Source of the DNA: CAVTJL01 sp963752325
GTDB lineage: Bacteria > Pseudomonadota > Alphaproteobacteria > Geminicoccales > Geminicoccaceae
Direction: 5' to 3'
Assembly (NCBI GenBank): GCA_963752325.1
Contig: CAVVXU010000010.1
Coordinates: forward strand, 806,001-870,000
Length of the DNA: 64,000 nt
Positions 37,497-47,440 of the stretch are shown one piece after another; position 1 is the stretch's first letter, and each line of letters starts with the position of its first letter. The notes beneath the pieces are model-generated. The model worked only from the letters and a program-made list of their open reading frames with translations. It was not told where the DNA came from and did no database searches. A program made the position numbers and the translations under genes.

Positions 37497-38546
37497 TCAG
37501 CCGGCGTCAGCGGCCCAGGATGGGCGCATCCTGGGCGAGCTGGCTGGGCACCTCATGGCCTGGGTCCTGCTCACGCGGTGCTCGGGCTCCTCGCCTGCGC
37601 ACGCCAGGCCGTCGGACAGCAGGTGCTGTCGCTTGAGCTGGGCCAGATAAGCCTCGCTGAAGCGTGCCTTGAGGGGCGGGAAGACGTGGTCGGGCGCGTT
37701 GCCCGCCGCGCTGAGCGGCATGCAGAAGGGAGTGCCAGCCAGGACGATGAGCCCGGCGGCGCGGATCCGGGTATCGACCGCCTCGAGATAGGGACCGAGC
37801 GTGCTGCAGGCCGGGTCGACGTAGGGTCCATGGGCATAGACGCAGGTCAGTCCGGCGCGCCGGCAGAGTTTGCCGATCGCGTCGAGATAGAAGGTCTTCT
37901 CAGGGCGGATCATGGCCGGTGTGAGGCGCTTCTCCTCCCGCTGCACCTGCGCCGGGTCTTGAGGGGTCTGGGGGACGTAGTCGACCGAGCGAAGAGCCTC
38001 GTCGATGGCTTCGGGAGCGAGCAGCGTCTCCAGCATTCCCATTGGGATGTCGAGGTTGGCGAGCGGAAGGGGCAGCCGCCAGACCGGCATACCGCCCAGG
38101 TCCGCCAAGGTCCTGGCCGAGTAGAGCAGGCCGTCGTAGGAGATGTTGCGGCTCATCATCTCGACCGTCTGAAAGATCAGGACGAGCCTCGGATGGAGAC
38201 CGCGCCGCAGCGCCCGGCGCAGCATGTTGAGCGAGCCCGCATAGCCCCAGCCCCCCGTCAGGGCGAGCGAAGTCACCTTCAGACCTGTGGCCCGGCTCCA
38301 GGCGCGCGCGTCGATGGCGTTGCCGAGCGAGCTATCGCCGAGCAGGAGAATGTCGACCTGCGGCGTCGCCTCGAGCTTGGCGACCTGGTAGCGCAACAGC
38401 TTCGTGTCCTTCCAGGCGACGAGGTTATCCTCTATGCCCCAGAGGGAGAGCGCACAGACACCGATGACGGCGAGCAGCGCCGCCGCCGCGAGCAGCCCCA
38501 GGTAACGCAGCGCTTCAGAACTGGAAATAAATGAACTCGGAGACAT
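37497..38546 (-). CDS. SGNH-like protein of an MBOAT O-acylation locus
   Basis: 349 residues: one N-terminal TM helix (LGLLAAAALLAVIGVCALSL), then an extracytoplasmic domain with LLLGDSSLGNAI, matching the GDSx nucleophile block of SGNH/AlgJ-AlgX-like esterases. RLVLIFQTVEMMSRN and DPACSTLGPYLEAVDTRIRA may be later conserved blocks. In AlgI-type systems such a protein takes the acyl group from the MBOAT protein and places it on a polysaccharide. Its ATG lies inside the MBOAT 3' end (32-base overlap), so the two are coupled. The His/Asp block is not clear, and the tail may be frame-shifted. Confidence 0.68.
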   Translation of the reverse strand: MSPSSFISSSEALRYLGLLAAAALLAVIGVCALSLWGIEDNLVAWKDTKLLRYQVAKLEATPQVDILLLGDSSLGNAIDARAWSRATGLKVTSLALTGGWGYAGSLNMLRRALRRGLHPRLVLIFQTVEMMSRNISYDGLLYSARTLADLGGMPVWRLPLPLANLDIPMGMLETLLAPEAIDEALRSVDYVPQTPQDPAQVQREEKRLTPAMIRPEKTFYLDAIGKLCRRAGLTCVYAHGPYVDPACSTLGPYLEAVDTRIRAAGLIVLAGTPFCMPLSAAGNAPDHVFPPLKARFSEAYLAQLKRQHLLSDGLACAGEEPEHRVSRTQAMRCPASSPRMRPSWAADAG

Positions 38547-40052
38547 CGTTCAGCTTCAATAGGCAGACCGCGAAGAGCACACCGAGGACGAGCGCGTGGC
38601 GAGGTCTCGGTCGCCATTCCCTCCTGGCCGATGTGCGGGGCTCGATGCCGCTCGGGTAGCCGTCGCTGGCGAGCCCCGGCTCGACCCTCGCCATCAGCGT
38701 CTGGGTGTTGGTTGCCGCGAGCGCCAGGGCGAGACCGAGGCCGACGGCCAGCATGCCGAGAACGAGAACTCCAGTCGACCGTGGCCCAGACGCCGGTCGT
38801 CAGGCGCGCATCGAGGATGCGGCCCAGCGTCGGTGCCACGGCTGGCACGTCCCCGAGCCAGCCGCCGGCACCTACGAGCCCCACGGCCATGCGTCCGGTG
38901 GTCGGCAGATCGGCGGCGCGAAACGGCACCCAGGCGAGCATCACCGCAAGGAACGTCAAGGCCCAGGTGAGGGGCCCGGGAAGCCGCGGGAGCCGGCGCT
39001 CCCGCCAGACATGGTTCAGGACGATCAGAACTCCGTGGACGGCACCCCACAACGCGAACGTCCAGCCGGCACCATGCCAGACACCGCCCAGCAGCATGGT
39101 CACGAAGATGTTGACGAGCCGGCGCGCCGGGCCGCGCCGGTTTCCGCCCAGGGGAATGTAGAGATAGGCCTTGAGGAAGCGCGACAGCGTGATGTGCCAG
39201 CGTCGCCAGAACTCGATGATGGAGCGGGACTTGTAGGGTGAGGCGAAGTTGATCGGTAGGACGATCCCGAACATCCGGCCGAGGCCGATCGCCATGTCGG
39301 AATAGGCCGAGAAGTCGAAGTAGATCTGCAGCCCGTAGGCGAGCGCGGCGAGCCAGGCGGCGGCGAGGCCCGGCACGGCGCCACCGGCGGCGGCGTTGAA
39401 CACGGGCGAGGCGAGGAGCGCGAAGCTGTCAGCCAGCAGGACCTTCTTGGCGAGCCCGATCGCGAAGATCGAGAGGCCGACGGCCAGATCGGGAGCGAAG
39501 GGCTTCTCGTTCAGTCGACCGAGCTGTGGCGTGATCTCACCGTGGTGGACTATTGGTCCGGCGATGAGCTGGGGAAAGAAGCTGACGAAGAGCGCGTATC
39601 GGAGAAAATTCCTCTCCACCGCGACGCCCCGCCAAACGTCGATCAGATAGGCGACCTGCTGGAAGGTATAGAACGAGATGCCAATCGGCAGCGCGATACG
39701 GACGAGATCCGCGTGCCAGCCGGTCGCGGCGGCGAGCGCGCCGGCGGTCGAGTTCCGCATACTTGAAGACAAAGAGCGCGCCGAGGTTGAGCACAAGCCC
39801 CACGATCAGCCAGAGGCGCCGGCGAGGTCTCGTGCTGACACGCTGGAGCAAGGCGCCGATCGCGTAATTGGCCAGGATCGAGCCCATCAGGATCGGGAGG
39901 AAGCGCCAGTTCCAGTAGCCGTAGAAGGCAAGGGAGAGCAGCAGGAGCCAGCCGACCACCTCGCGCTCGCCGCCGCGCCACAAGAGCAGGCGGAATCCGA
40001 CGAGGCTGACAGGCAGGAAGACGAGGATGAAGGGGGCCGAGTTGAAGAGCAT
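38515..40052 (-). CDS. MBOAT-family O-acyltransferase, AlgI-like (two frameshifts as sequenced)
   Basis: Multi-TM acyltransferase that moves acyl groups across the inner membrane. ATG 40052 opens MLFNSAPFILVFLPVSLVGF, then FYGYWNWRFLPILMGSILAN. A +1 near 39760 leads to PIGISFYTFQQVAYLIDVWR, LYGLQIYFDFSAYSDMAIGL-type sequence, the FWRRWHITLSRFLKAYLYIP block and GGVWHGAGWTFALWGAVHG with the invariant histidine. A +1 near 38775 leads to the last TM helix and the C-terminal SEFIYFQF. Total about 511 residues. First gene of the MBOAT/SGNH/sulfotransferase run. Confidence 0.85.
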
Positions 40053-40318
40053 TATCGTCCCTGTGACAAGCACCCACGCTGATTATCGAGGCCACCCCGC
40101 CGCACAACATACCGTTCAGTAAGGTGGCGCGAGATATTCTTAGTCGGGGTGCCCCCGGACGGCGCTCTTTGCACGCCGCACAGTGCTCAGGCGAGGGTCG
40201 ACGGTTAAGTTGTCTAGCTCGCACTCCCTATCGTCTGTGGCGGCCGCCGTCGTTCGCCGGTCGGGATTGTCAACGCCTGCCCCGAACCACATCGCTTCGC
40301 CCGTCGCGGCTACTCTAG

Positions 40319-41371
40319 TCAACCCGCGACCGGTTCGGGCTCCCGTCGGCGGGGTGATGCGCCGGCGCGGTCGGCGAGCTCGGACAGCGCGTGGCGGCAG
40401 AGCAGCGCCTCCGGCGCGCCGGCGCTCTTGCAGCGGATCTCCGCCTCCTGCAGGACGGCCAGCGCCCCGGCGAGCCGGGCGGCCGGCCATGCGCCGAGCG
40501 CCCCGACATACTGGGGCTTGGCACGAAAGAAGACGGGCGGCCTGGCGCCGTCGACGGCCGCCTGCGGCGAGCTCCCCCGCTCAACCTCCGCCTGCAGGCG
40601 AAGAAGCCGCACGACGAGGCTCGCCGAGGCGCGAATGATCGCGATCGGCGCCATCCCCTCGCCGAGCAGGCGATCGAGATTGCGCTCGAGCCGCACCCGG
40701 TCGCCACCGATCCAGCCGAAGGTGACGTCGTCCATGGCGAGCGCCGCGCTGTCGCCGACCACGGCGGCGGCGTCGCCCAGCCTCACCCGCTTCCCGCCCG
40801 GGCCGACATAAAGGGCGAGCTTCTCGAGCTCGCGACGCGTCACCTCCCGGTCGGCGCCGAGGTGCCCCTCCAGATAGGCGAGCGCGTCGGGCTCGGGCTC
40901 GAGGCCCGCCTCGCCCAGGAGGGCACGAATGCTCCGGCCGAGATCGCGGCCTTCCTCGCGATAGCAGGCGATCACCGCCACCGCGGGCGACCGCTCGGCC
41001 AGCTTGCGCAGGCTCGAGCTCGTGCCCAGCTCGTCGGCCTCCAGAACGACCAGAGCCTCGATCGTCTCGTGGCTCAGCAGCAGCTCGAGGGCACGGGTGG
41101 CGAGATCGGCCATGCGCCGGACGCGCACGAGCCGCCGGCCCCCGAGAAGGCAAAGGCTCTGGGCCTCGAGGGCCAGCCGCTCGGGCTCGGTCTGGAGCTG
41201 CTCGCCGCCCAGCTCGCTGACCCGGAACGGATCCTCGAGATCGTCGACCACGCTCCGGCCGAGCCGGGTCGCCCGCTCGGCGACGAGCCCGGCGTCCGGG
41301 CCGTAGAGGAGGATGACGGATCGGTCCGGCGCGCGGAGAAGGCGCTCCACGTCGCGCGCCTGGACCTTCAT
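40319..41371 (-). CDS. holA: DNA polymerase III delta subunit
   Basis: Clamp-loader subunit that opens the beta ring. The 350-residue protein has the N-terminal RSVILLYGPDAGLVAERATR (degenerate AAA+ domain), VSELGGEQLQTEPERLALEA, and EGHLGADREVTRRELEKLAL in domain II, as in HolA proteins. The C-terminal collar domain is Ala/Leu-rich. Its ATG overlaps the lptE stop by four bases; leuS-lptE-holA is a conserved gene order. Confidence 0.93.
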   Translation of the reverse strand: MKVQARDVERLLRAPDRSVILLYGPDAGLVAERATRLGRSVVDDLEDPFRVSELGGEQLQTEPERLALEAQSLCLLGGRRLVRVRRMADLATRALELLLSHETIEALVVLEADELGTSSSLRKLAERSPAVAVIACYREEGRDLGRSIRALLGEAGLEPEPDALAYLEGHLGADREVTRRELEKLALYVGPGGKRVRLGDAAAVVGDSAALAMDDVTFGWIGGDRVRLERNLDRLLGEGMAPIAIIRASASLVVRLLRLQAEVERGSSPQAAVDGARPPVFFRAKPQYVGALGAWPAARLAGALAVLQEAEIRCKSAGAPEALLCRHALSELADRAGASPRRREPEPVAG

Positions 41372-41898
41372 GTCTTCCGGCTCGCGAAGTGGATGGCCAG
41401 ACGGTCGCGGATCTCCTGGCTCATCTCCACGAGCGCGCGCTGGGCCGCATCCTGCTTCGCGACGAGCGTCGCGTAGGGCGCCTTGACGACATTGTAGCTC
41501 GCGACGCGGCGCGTGGCCGAGCGCAGCAGCACCGTCCCGTCGTCACGCTGACGGAGCTGGTAGGTCGCGATCAGCGTAAGGTTGTAGCGCGTGATGTTGT
41601 CGTTGAGCTGGATGGCGAGCACGGTCGACTGCTGGTCGAGCTGGACGTCGAGATTGTAGCGCTCGGGCTCGGCGATGCCGGCCGGATTGAGCGCATCGAC
41701 CAGCGCCACCTTGAACTGCTGCCCGAGCTGGTTGTTCGGCGTCCGGATGGCGATCGATGCCAGCGCCGGATTGACCTCCCGGCCAGCGGCTCCGCCATAG
41801 AGGGGGTGCAGCCCGCAGGCCGCGAGCAGCGCCGGCGTCGCGAGGACGGCCGCGGCAGCCAGCAGGCGGCGCCGGCTCGGCCGCTCAGACGACGACAT
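41368..41898 (-). CDS. lptE: LPS assembly lipoprotein LptE
   Basis: Outer-membrane lipoprotein that plugs LptD in lipopolysaccharide insertion. 176 residues: a signal peptide with Arg-rich start (SRRRLLAAAAVLATPALLAA) and lipobox LLAACG, then CGLHPLYGG, the block typical of alphaproteobacterial LptE, followed by a small alpha/beta domain (VNPALASIAIRTPNNQLGQQ). It overlaps leuS by 14 bases and holA by 4. Confidence 0.9.
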   Translation of the reverse strand: MSSSERPSRRRLLAAAAVLATPALLAACGLHPLYGGAAGREVNPALASIAIRTPNNQLGQQFKVALVDALNPAGIAEPERYNLDVQLDQQSTVLAIQLNDNITRYNLTLIATYQLRQRDDGTVLLRSATRRVASYNVVKAPYATLVAKQDAAQRALVEMSQEIRDRLAIHFASRKT

Positions 41899-44446
41899 TG
41901 ACGATCTTGTCCGGGACGACGATCACGCGCCGCGCCGGCCGCCCCTCCATCGCCCGCTGCACGTTGGGCTCCGCCAGCGCGGCCTGCTCCAGCGCCTCCT
42001 TGGCGCTGCCCTTGGGCAGACGCACCTCGCCGCGACGCTTGCCGTTGACCTGCACGGCCACCGACACCTCGTCCTCGCCGAGGAACGAGGGGTCGGCCAC
42101 GGGCCAAGCGTGCGTGGCGAGCAGGACCTCGTGGCCCAGGCGCGACCACAGCTCCTCGGCCAGGTGCGGCGTCATCGGCTCGATCAGATGGGTCAGGGTC
42201 TCGCAGGCTTCGCGCAGCAGGGCCCCATTGCTGCCGGCATAGGCCTCGATGCCGTTGCTGAACGCGCGCACCAGGGCCACCGCCTTGTTGAAGTGGAAGC
42301 GGTCGAGCGCGTCCGACACGTCGGCGATGCTGCGATGGATCAGGCGCTTGAGCGCCAGGTCGTCGCCCTCGAGCCCTGCCGTCGGTGCTGCCGTGCCGGT
42401 GGGCGGCAGCCGCTCCAGCGCCTCGTCGAGCAGGCGCCAGACGCGATTGATGTAGCGCCAGGCGCCGTCGATCCCGCCCTCGGTCCATTCGAGATCGCGG
42501 TCGGGCGGGCTGTCGGAGAGCATGAAGAGGCGCGCCGTATCCGCGCCATAAGCCTCGATGATCTCGGTGGGGTCGATCGTGTTGAGCTTCGATTTGCTCA
42601 TCTTCTCGACCCGGCCCGGAAACACCGGCTGGCGGTCCGCGACCGTGACCCAGCCGCCCGCCTCGTCCTTCGTCACCTGGGAGGGCTCGAGCCACTGGCC
42701 CTTCTCGTCCTTGAAGGTCAGATGGTTGATCATGCCCTGGGTGAAGAGGCCGGCGAAGGGCTCGGCGAGGTCCATGAGCCCGCAGGCCGACATCGCGCGC
42801 GTGTAGAAGCGCGCGTAGAGAAGGTGCAGCACGGCGTGCTCGACGCCGCCGATATACTGGTCGACCGGCAGCCAGTAGTCGACGTCCGCGCGCTCGAACG
42901 GCCGGTCCTGGACGTGGGGCGAGCAGAAGCGGGCGAAATACCAGGAGCTCTCGACGAAGGTGTCGAACGTGTCGGTCTCGCGCTCCGCCTCGCCGCCGCA
43001 GCCCGGGCAGCGGACATGCTTCCAGGTCGGATGGCGGTCGAGCGGGTTGCCGACACCGGTGATGTCGACGTCCTCGGGCAGGGTCACCGGCAGCTCGCTG
43101 CGCGGCACCGGCACGGTGCCGCAGCGCGGGCAGTGGATCATCGGCACCGGGCAGCCCCAATAGCGCTGGCGCGACACGCCCCAGTCGCGCAGCCGATAGC
43201 TCACCCGGCCCTCGCCGACGCCAAGGCGCTCGAGCTCCTCGATCGCCCGCGCCTTGCCCGCCTCGACGTCGAGGCCGTCGAGAAAGCCGGAGTTGAAGAG
43301 GAGCCCGTCGCCCACATAGGCCTCGCCCGCGATCTCGAAGCTGGCCGGATCCTGCCCCGGCGGCAGCACCACCGGCAGCACGGGACGGCCATAGCGTCGG
43401 GCGAAGTCGAGATCCCGCTGGTCGTGCGCAGGGCAGCCGAAGATGGCGCCCGTGCCGTACTCCGACAGGACGAAGTTCGCGACGTAGACCGGCAGCTCAA
43501 CGCCATCGAGGAAGGGATGCCGGCAGCGCAGGCCGGTGTCGTAGCCGCGCTTCTCGGCCGTCTCGAGCGCCGCCTCGCTGGTGCCGCCCTGCAGGCACTC
43601 GGCGGCGAACGCGGCGAGCGCAGGGTCGCCGGCGGCAAGCTCGGTCGTCAGCGGATGGTCGGGGGCGATCGCCATGAAGGCGGCGCCGAACAGCGTATCG
43701 GGTCGGGTCGTGAAGACCTCGAGCGGCGCCTCGCGGCCGACGATCGCAAAGGACACCCTGGCCCCCTGCGAGCGGCCGATCCAGTGGCGCTGCATCAGCC
43801 GCACCTTCTCGGGCCAGCGCTCGAGACCGTCCAGCGCGGCCAGCAGCTCGTCCGCATAGGCGGTGATCTTGAAGAACCACTGGCTCAGCTTGCGGCGCTC
43901 GACCGGGGCGCCGGAGCGCCAGCCTCGCCCGTCGATCACCTGCTCGTTGGCGAGCACCGTCTGGTCGACCGGATCCCAGTTGACCCAGCCTTCCTTCTTG
44001 TAGGCGAGCCCCCTCTCGTACATGTCGAGGAACATTGCCTGCTCGTGCCGATAGTACTCGGGATCGCAGGTGGCGATCTCGCGCGTCCAGTCGAGGGACA
44101 GGCCCATCGTCCGGATCTGGTCGCGCATCTCCTTGATGTTGCCGTAGGTCCAGGTCTTGGGATGGATCCCACGCCGCACGGCGGCACCCTCGGCCGGCAG
44201 GCCGAACGCGTCCCAGCCCATCGGGTGGAGCACGTTGAAGCCCTGGGCGCGCTTCAGCCGGGCCACCACGTCGCCCAGCGTGTAGTTGCGCACATGGCCC
44301 ATATGGATGCGCCCCGAAGGATAGGGGAACATCTCGAGCACAAAGTATTTGGGTCGCGACCGGTCGATCTCGGCGCGGAAGACCTGGCGCTCCTCCCAGA
44401 TCCTCTGCCATTTGCTCTCGGTCGCACGAAAGGGATAGCGGGACAT
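41885..44446 (-). CDS. leuS: Leucyl-tRNA synthetase
   Basis: Class I aminoacyl-tRNA synthetase, 853 residues. The HIGH signature lies in MFPYPSGRIHMGHVRNYTLG and KMSKS in VEKMSKSKLNTIDP. A zinc-ribbon-like insertion has CPRCGTVPVPRSELPVTLPE and VRCPGCGGEAERETDTFDTF. The CP1 editing domain is present (FTTRPDTLFGAAFMAIAPDH). The C-terminal tRNA-binding domain ends RRVIVVPDKIVNVVV. The frame is intact over 2.5 kb. Confidence 0.98.
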   Translation of the reverse strand: MSRYPFRATESKWQRIWEERQVFRAEIDRSRPKYFVLEMFPYPSGRIHMGHVRNYTLGDVVARLKRAQGFNVLHPMGWDAFGLPAEGAAVRRGIHPKTWTYGNIKEMRDQIRTMGLSLDWTREIATCDPEYYRHEQAMFLDMYERGLAYKKEGWVNWDPVDQTVLANEQVIDGRGWRSGAPVERRKLSQWFFKITAYADELLAALDGLERWPEKVRLMQRHWIGRSQGARVSFAIVGREAPLEVFTTRPDTLFGAAFMAIAPDHPLTTELAAGDPALAAFAAECLQGGTSEAALETAEKRGYDTGLRCRHPFLDGVELPVYVANFVLSEYGTGAIFGCPAHDQRDLDFARRYGRPVLPVVLPPGQDPASFEIAGEAYVGDGLLFNSGFLDGLDVEAGKARAIEELERLGVGEGRVSYRLRDWGVSRQRYWGCPVPMIHCPRCGTVPVPRSELPVTLPEDVDITGVGNPLDRHPTWKHVRCPGCGGEAERETDTFDTFVESSWYFARFCSPHVQDRPFERADVDYWLPVDQYIGGVEHAVLHLLYARFYTRAMSACGLMDLAEPFAGLFTQGMINHLTFKDEKGQWLEPSQVTKDEAGGWVTVADRQPVFPGRVEKMSKSKLNTIDPTEIIEAYGADTARLFMLSDSPPDRDLEWTEGGIDGAWRYINRVWRLLDEALERLPPTGTAAPTAGLEGDDLALKRLIHRSIADVSDALDRFHFNKAVALVRAFSNGIEAYAGSNGALLREACETLTHLIEPMTPHLAEELWSRLGHEVLLATHAWPVADPSFLGEDEVSVAVQVNGKRRGEVRLPKGSAKEALEQAALAEPNVQRAMEGRPARRVIVVPDKIVNVVV

Positions 44447-44546
44447 GCCTCGTCTCGTCAGGAGCTGGCTGTCGGCACGCAGCCGACGGAAGATCGGATG
44501 GCCGGCAGCCGGAGGCGGCCGGCGCAGCGCGGCTCGATCGAAAGCC

Positions 44547-45095
44547 TCAGCTCGCGGCCTGTAGGCTCGAGATGCGCAGCTGTCGGGCCCGGGTCAGGAT
44601 CTTGTCCTCGAGCTCGACCGATGTCTTGGGGTCGACCGGCGCGTCCAGCCAGTGCCCAGCGTCATCCTCGGTCTGCCGGAATACCCTCACCTTGACGCCA
44701 TCGGCGCGAAGCACCGTGTCGCGTATCTGGACCTGGACCTTGAGGCGCTCCTTCGGCGCCGAGGTCGGCTGATACCAGTCGGTAATGATCAGCCCACCGA
44801 ACGGATCGGCCGAGGCGAGCGGCATGAAATCGATCGTGTCGAGCGCGCCGCGCCAGAGATAGGCGTTGACCCCGATGCCCCCGCTGCCGCCGGTGTCGGC
44901 ATTGTCCCGCTTGCCGCCCCCACCGAACAGCGAGAAGCCGTCCGAGCCCTCGATCGTGCCGTATTGGTCCCGTTGGCGCTGATCCCGGGGATCGCGCGTG
45001 CTCATATCAGGCGTCTGCATGTACTGGCAGCCGGCGAGGAGAGCGATCAGGAGCAGAGCACCGAGCCTGGGCAAAGGCGGCTTTCGCGACATCAT
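44547..45095 (-). CDS. DUF3576 lipoprotein
   Basis: From ATG 45095: signal peptide and lipobox LLAGC (Cys23), a Gly/Asp-rich linker, then the DUF3576 core: VNAYLWRGALDTIDFMPLAS, DPFGGLIITDWYQPTSAPKE and RLKVQVQIRDTVLRADGVKV. The family is confined mainly to alphaproteobacteria, usually next to leuS as here. Its function is unknown, presumably at the outer membrane. An upstream in-frame ATG at 45167 would bury the lipobox. Confidence 0.85.
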   Translation of the reverse strand: MMSRKPPLPRLGALLLIALLAGCQYMQTPDMSTRDPRDQRQRDQYGTIEGSDGFSLFGGGGKRDNADTGGSGGIGVNAYLWRGALDTIDFMPLASADPFGGLIITDWYQPTSAPKERLKVQVQIRDTVLRADGVKVRVFRQTEDDAGHWLDAPVDPKTSVELEDKILTRARQLRISSLQAAS

Positions 45096-45191
45096 GAGAA
45101 GGCAGCACCAACCGAGCGGCTGCTCGCTCGAAGCGAGCGGGCCGGACCATAGCACAGGACCCGACAAATGCCAGAGCCGGCGCGCGCTGCT

Positions 45192-45884
45192 CTAGAAGCG
45201 CAGGCGGACACCCAGCCGCCCCATCGTCGCAGGCTCTGCGTCAGGGGTGGACTGCACGGCGAGATCACCCTCGAGGGAGAGCCAGGGCAACGCCAGCAGA
45301 TCGGTGCTGAACATCCAGAAGTCACGATTGGGCGCGCCGCTGCGCGGCTGCTCGCCGTAGGAGAGACGGGCGGACAGGGCACCATAGCCGACCGTGGCGC
45401 CCATCATGTCGGTCTCGGCACCCATCAGGTTGGTCCGCGAGAGCGCGCCCCCGATCGAGAAGCTCGACCATTCGAGAGCACCACCCAACGCCAGCGTGCC
45501 TGCCTCGCTCGAGGGGGCACCCGGTGCGGAGGCGACCTCGCGCCCGCCCGAGAGCAGGCCAAGCCCGCTGGGCTCGCCTGACGAGCCCGAGATGTTGAGA
45601 CGCAGCCGGGGCATGTCCAGTCCGCTCAGCCCGAGATCGTCGAGCAGAACGCTGCCACCGCCGCGCGGGGTGAAGTCGATCAGAAAGCCTGGATTGTCGT
45701 TGCTGAGCGAGAAGCTGCTGCTCGAGAGCTCATCCGGCCCAGCTCCCTCGGTCGCCGGCGACGACGAGCCGCTCATGTAGCCGCCACGCACGAGCTGCGC
45801 AGCGCTCACCTGCGACGCCCCGGCCAGCGCGAAGCCCAGCATCGAGATCAACAGGGCGGAAAGGCGACGATGACGCCGCATCAC
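45192..45884 (-). CDS. Predicted outer-membrane beta-barrel protein
   Basis: 230 residues with a Sec signal (LLISMLGFALAGASQVSAAQ) and alternating amphipathic strands (SARLSYGEQPRSG, MFSTDLLALPWLSLEGDLAV) ending GRLGVRLRF, whose terminal Phe is the classic BAM signal. I do not recognise a family. It lies between a DUF3576 lipoprotein and the porin pair on the same strand and may be part of an outer-membrane gene group. Confidence 0.68.
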   Translation of the reverse strand: MMRRHRRLSALLISMLGFALAGASQVSAAQLVRGGYMSGSSSPATEGAGPDELSSSSFSLSNDNPGFLIDFTPRGGGSVLLDDLGLSGLDMPRLRLNISGSSGEPSGLGLLSGGREVASAPGAPSSEAGTLALGGALEWSSFSIGGALSRTNLMGAETDMMGATVGYGALSARLSYGEQPRSGAPNRDFWMFSTDLLALPWLSLEGDLAVQSTPDAEPATMGRLGVRLRF

Positions 45885-46020
45885 GACACATCCAGTAGAG
45901 CAACCATATGGCGGCTTCTATAGCACGCCGGGATCACACCGTGCAGTGTCGCCGGGTGACAGTGCCGGAAATCCGCGAACTCGGACCCGAGGATGCGACC
46001 ACGCGCCGCGGAGGCGGCTG

Positions 46021-46043
46021 CGATCGGCTGTCCCAGCCGATCG
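46021..46043. repeat. Perfect 10-bp inverted repeat downstream of the first porin
   Basis: CGATCGGCTG (46021-46030), loop TCC, CAGCCGATCG (46034-46043). Read on the minus strand it is the second of two hairpins after the porin stop at 46104, only eight bases beyond the terminator hairpin. Tandem hairpins of this kind can act as transcript stabilisers or fail-safe terminators. Confidence 0.6.
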
Positions 46044-46051
46044 AAAGGTAA

Positions 46052-46075
46052 GGGGCCGCCCTTTCGGGCGGCCCC
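46052..46075 (-). terminator. Terminator hairpin of the downstream porin
   Basis: GGGGCCGCCC at 46052-46061 and GGGCGGCCCC at 46066-46075 give a perfect 10-bp GC stem with a four-base loop (GAAA on the minus strand). On the minus strand it is followed by TTACCTTTCG, a weak U-tract. It lies 28 bases after the porin stop. Confidence 0.75.
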
Positions 46076-46103
46076 TGTCGACGATGACTGCGCAGGGCGT
46101 GGA

Positions 46104-47190
46104 TCAGAACGTGAACTGAAGCCGGCTGATATAGAGCCAGCCACTGTCGTTGCTGCCCTGGTCGAGGTCGAAGTGCGATGCCTCGCCGCTCAGGAAGACA
46201 CCGGGGACCAGCCCGATCTGAGCACCGAGGACAACCGCGTTCGACTTGTCGCTGCCGTCCGGCAGACCGACGGGGTTGTTCTGCTGATACTCGTTGTTCG
46301 TGTCGATCACCTGGCCCCAGTTGATCGACAGCGCCACCGGCCCGAGCGTGGTCGCGGCACCGACGTTGTAGAACTGGTGCCTCGCCCCCAGCGTCTCGTC
46401 CCAACCGTAAGCGCCGCCGATGCTGAAGCCGCCGAACGACACCACCACGCCCGGCTGAATGCCCTTGGTGTCGCCGCCACCACTCTGCTGCTTGCGGCCG
46501 ACATCGCCGACCACCGAGGCCTTGACGTCAATCGCACCGAAGCTGCCGGCGTAGGTGACGCCGCCTTCGACCAGGTCCTGAACGCTGTCGACGTTCGTGA
46601 CGGCGAAGTCGTTGCCGTTGCTGTCGGTGTGCGGCGTGTAGCTCACGCCGGCCTGGAAGCCGGCGATCGTCGGCGAGTAGTAGATGATCTTCGTGGCGTC
46701 ACCGGTGTTGCCGACGAATGTGGTCGACTCCATGTCGACCAGCGTACCGTCGAGGCCACCCGTGCCGACGGCGATCGACCAGGCACCCAGGGCCATGTTG
46801 TGGGTGATGCCGTCCTCTTCGCCGAAGCGGACCTCACCGAACGAGCCCCGCATCCAGGTCCACGCCTCGTCGGTGTTCGTGCCACCGTTGTTCGAGTTCG
46901 TGTTCACCCGGATCTGGAAGCCGTACTCGATGCCGGTCGACTCGTCCTGAGCCCGACCGTTGATCTCGAGCCGGTAGTTGGTCCGGAAATCCCAGCTCGA
47001 GTTCTTGTCGCTCGTGTATTGGCGGTCGCCGACGGAGCCGCCAAAAGCCTCGAAACGACCGTAGCCACCAGATCGTCAGATCGAACGGGGAAGCCGTCGT
47101 CACCGTGCCTGCGGAAGCCGGGCTGACGCCCGCCATCATGCCGGCGCCGAGCAGAGCGGTGGTGCCTAGCAGTACCCTCTTGAGTGCCAT
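46104..47190 (-). CDS. Porin, copy 1 of tandem pair (one frameshift as sequenced)
   Basis: Trimeric general porin. It starts MALKRVLLGTTALLGAGMMA with a signal peptide ending SPASA, then TVTTASPFDLTI. One extra T near 47073 shifts the frame; the continuing reading is GGYGRFEAFGGSVGDRQYTS and on through FGFQIRV-type strands, WTWMRGSFGEVRFGEEDGIT, and ISRLQFTF at the C-terminus with terminal Phe. FAVTNVDSVQDLVEGGVTYA and similar stretches are shared almost word for word with the second copy at 47441-48531. It is the downstream of the two. Confidence 0.88.
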
Positions 47191-47440
47191 CGCTTCGTTC
47201 TCCTCCTCACCCCCGCGCCGAGGGTGCTAGCCGCAGCTCGCAACACACACGGCAACGGACGTCGCCCTGTGCCTCGAGAGCAGGCGCCTCGCACAGCGGC
47301 ACGCCTCGCTCCCAACCAGGGTTGGTTATTCTTACTGTCCGTACACGAAGCAAGGATGGCTCGGGCGCCGCCCGGCCTTTGCGCAACCACTGTGACGGGG
47401 TTGCAACAAGGGCGCGGGCGGCGCCGCGAAAGAGGCGCGG

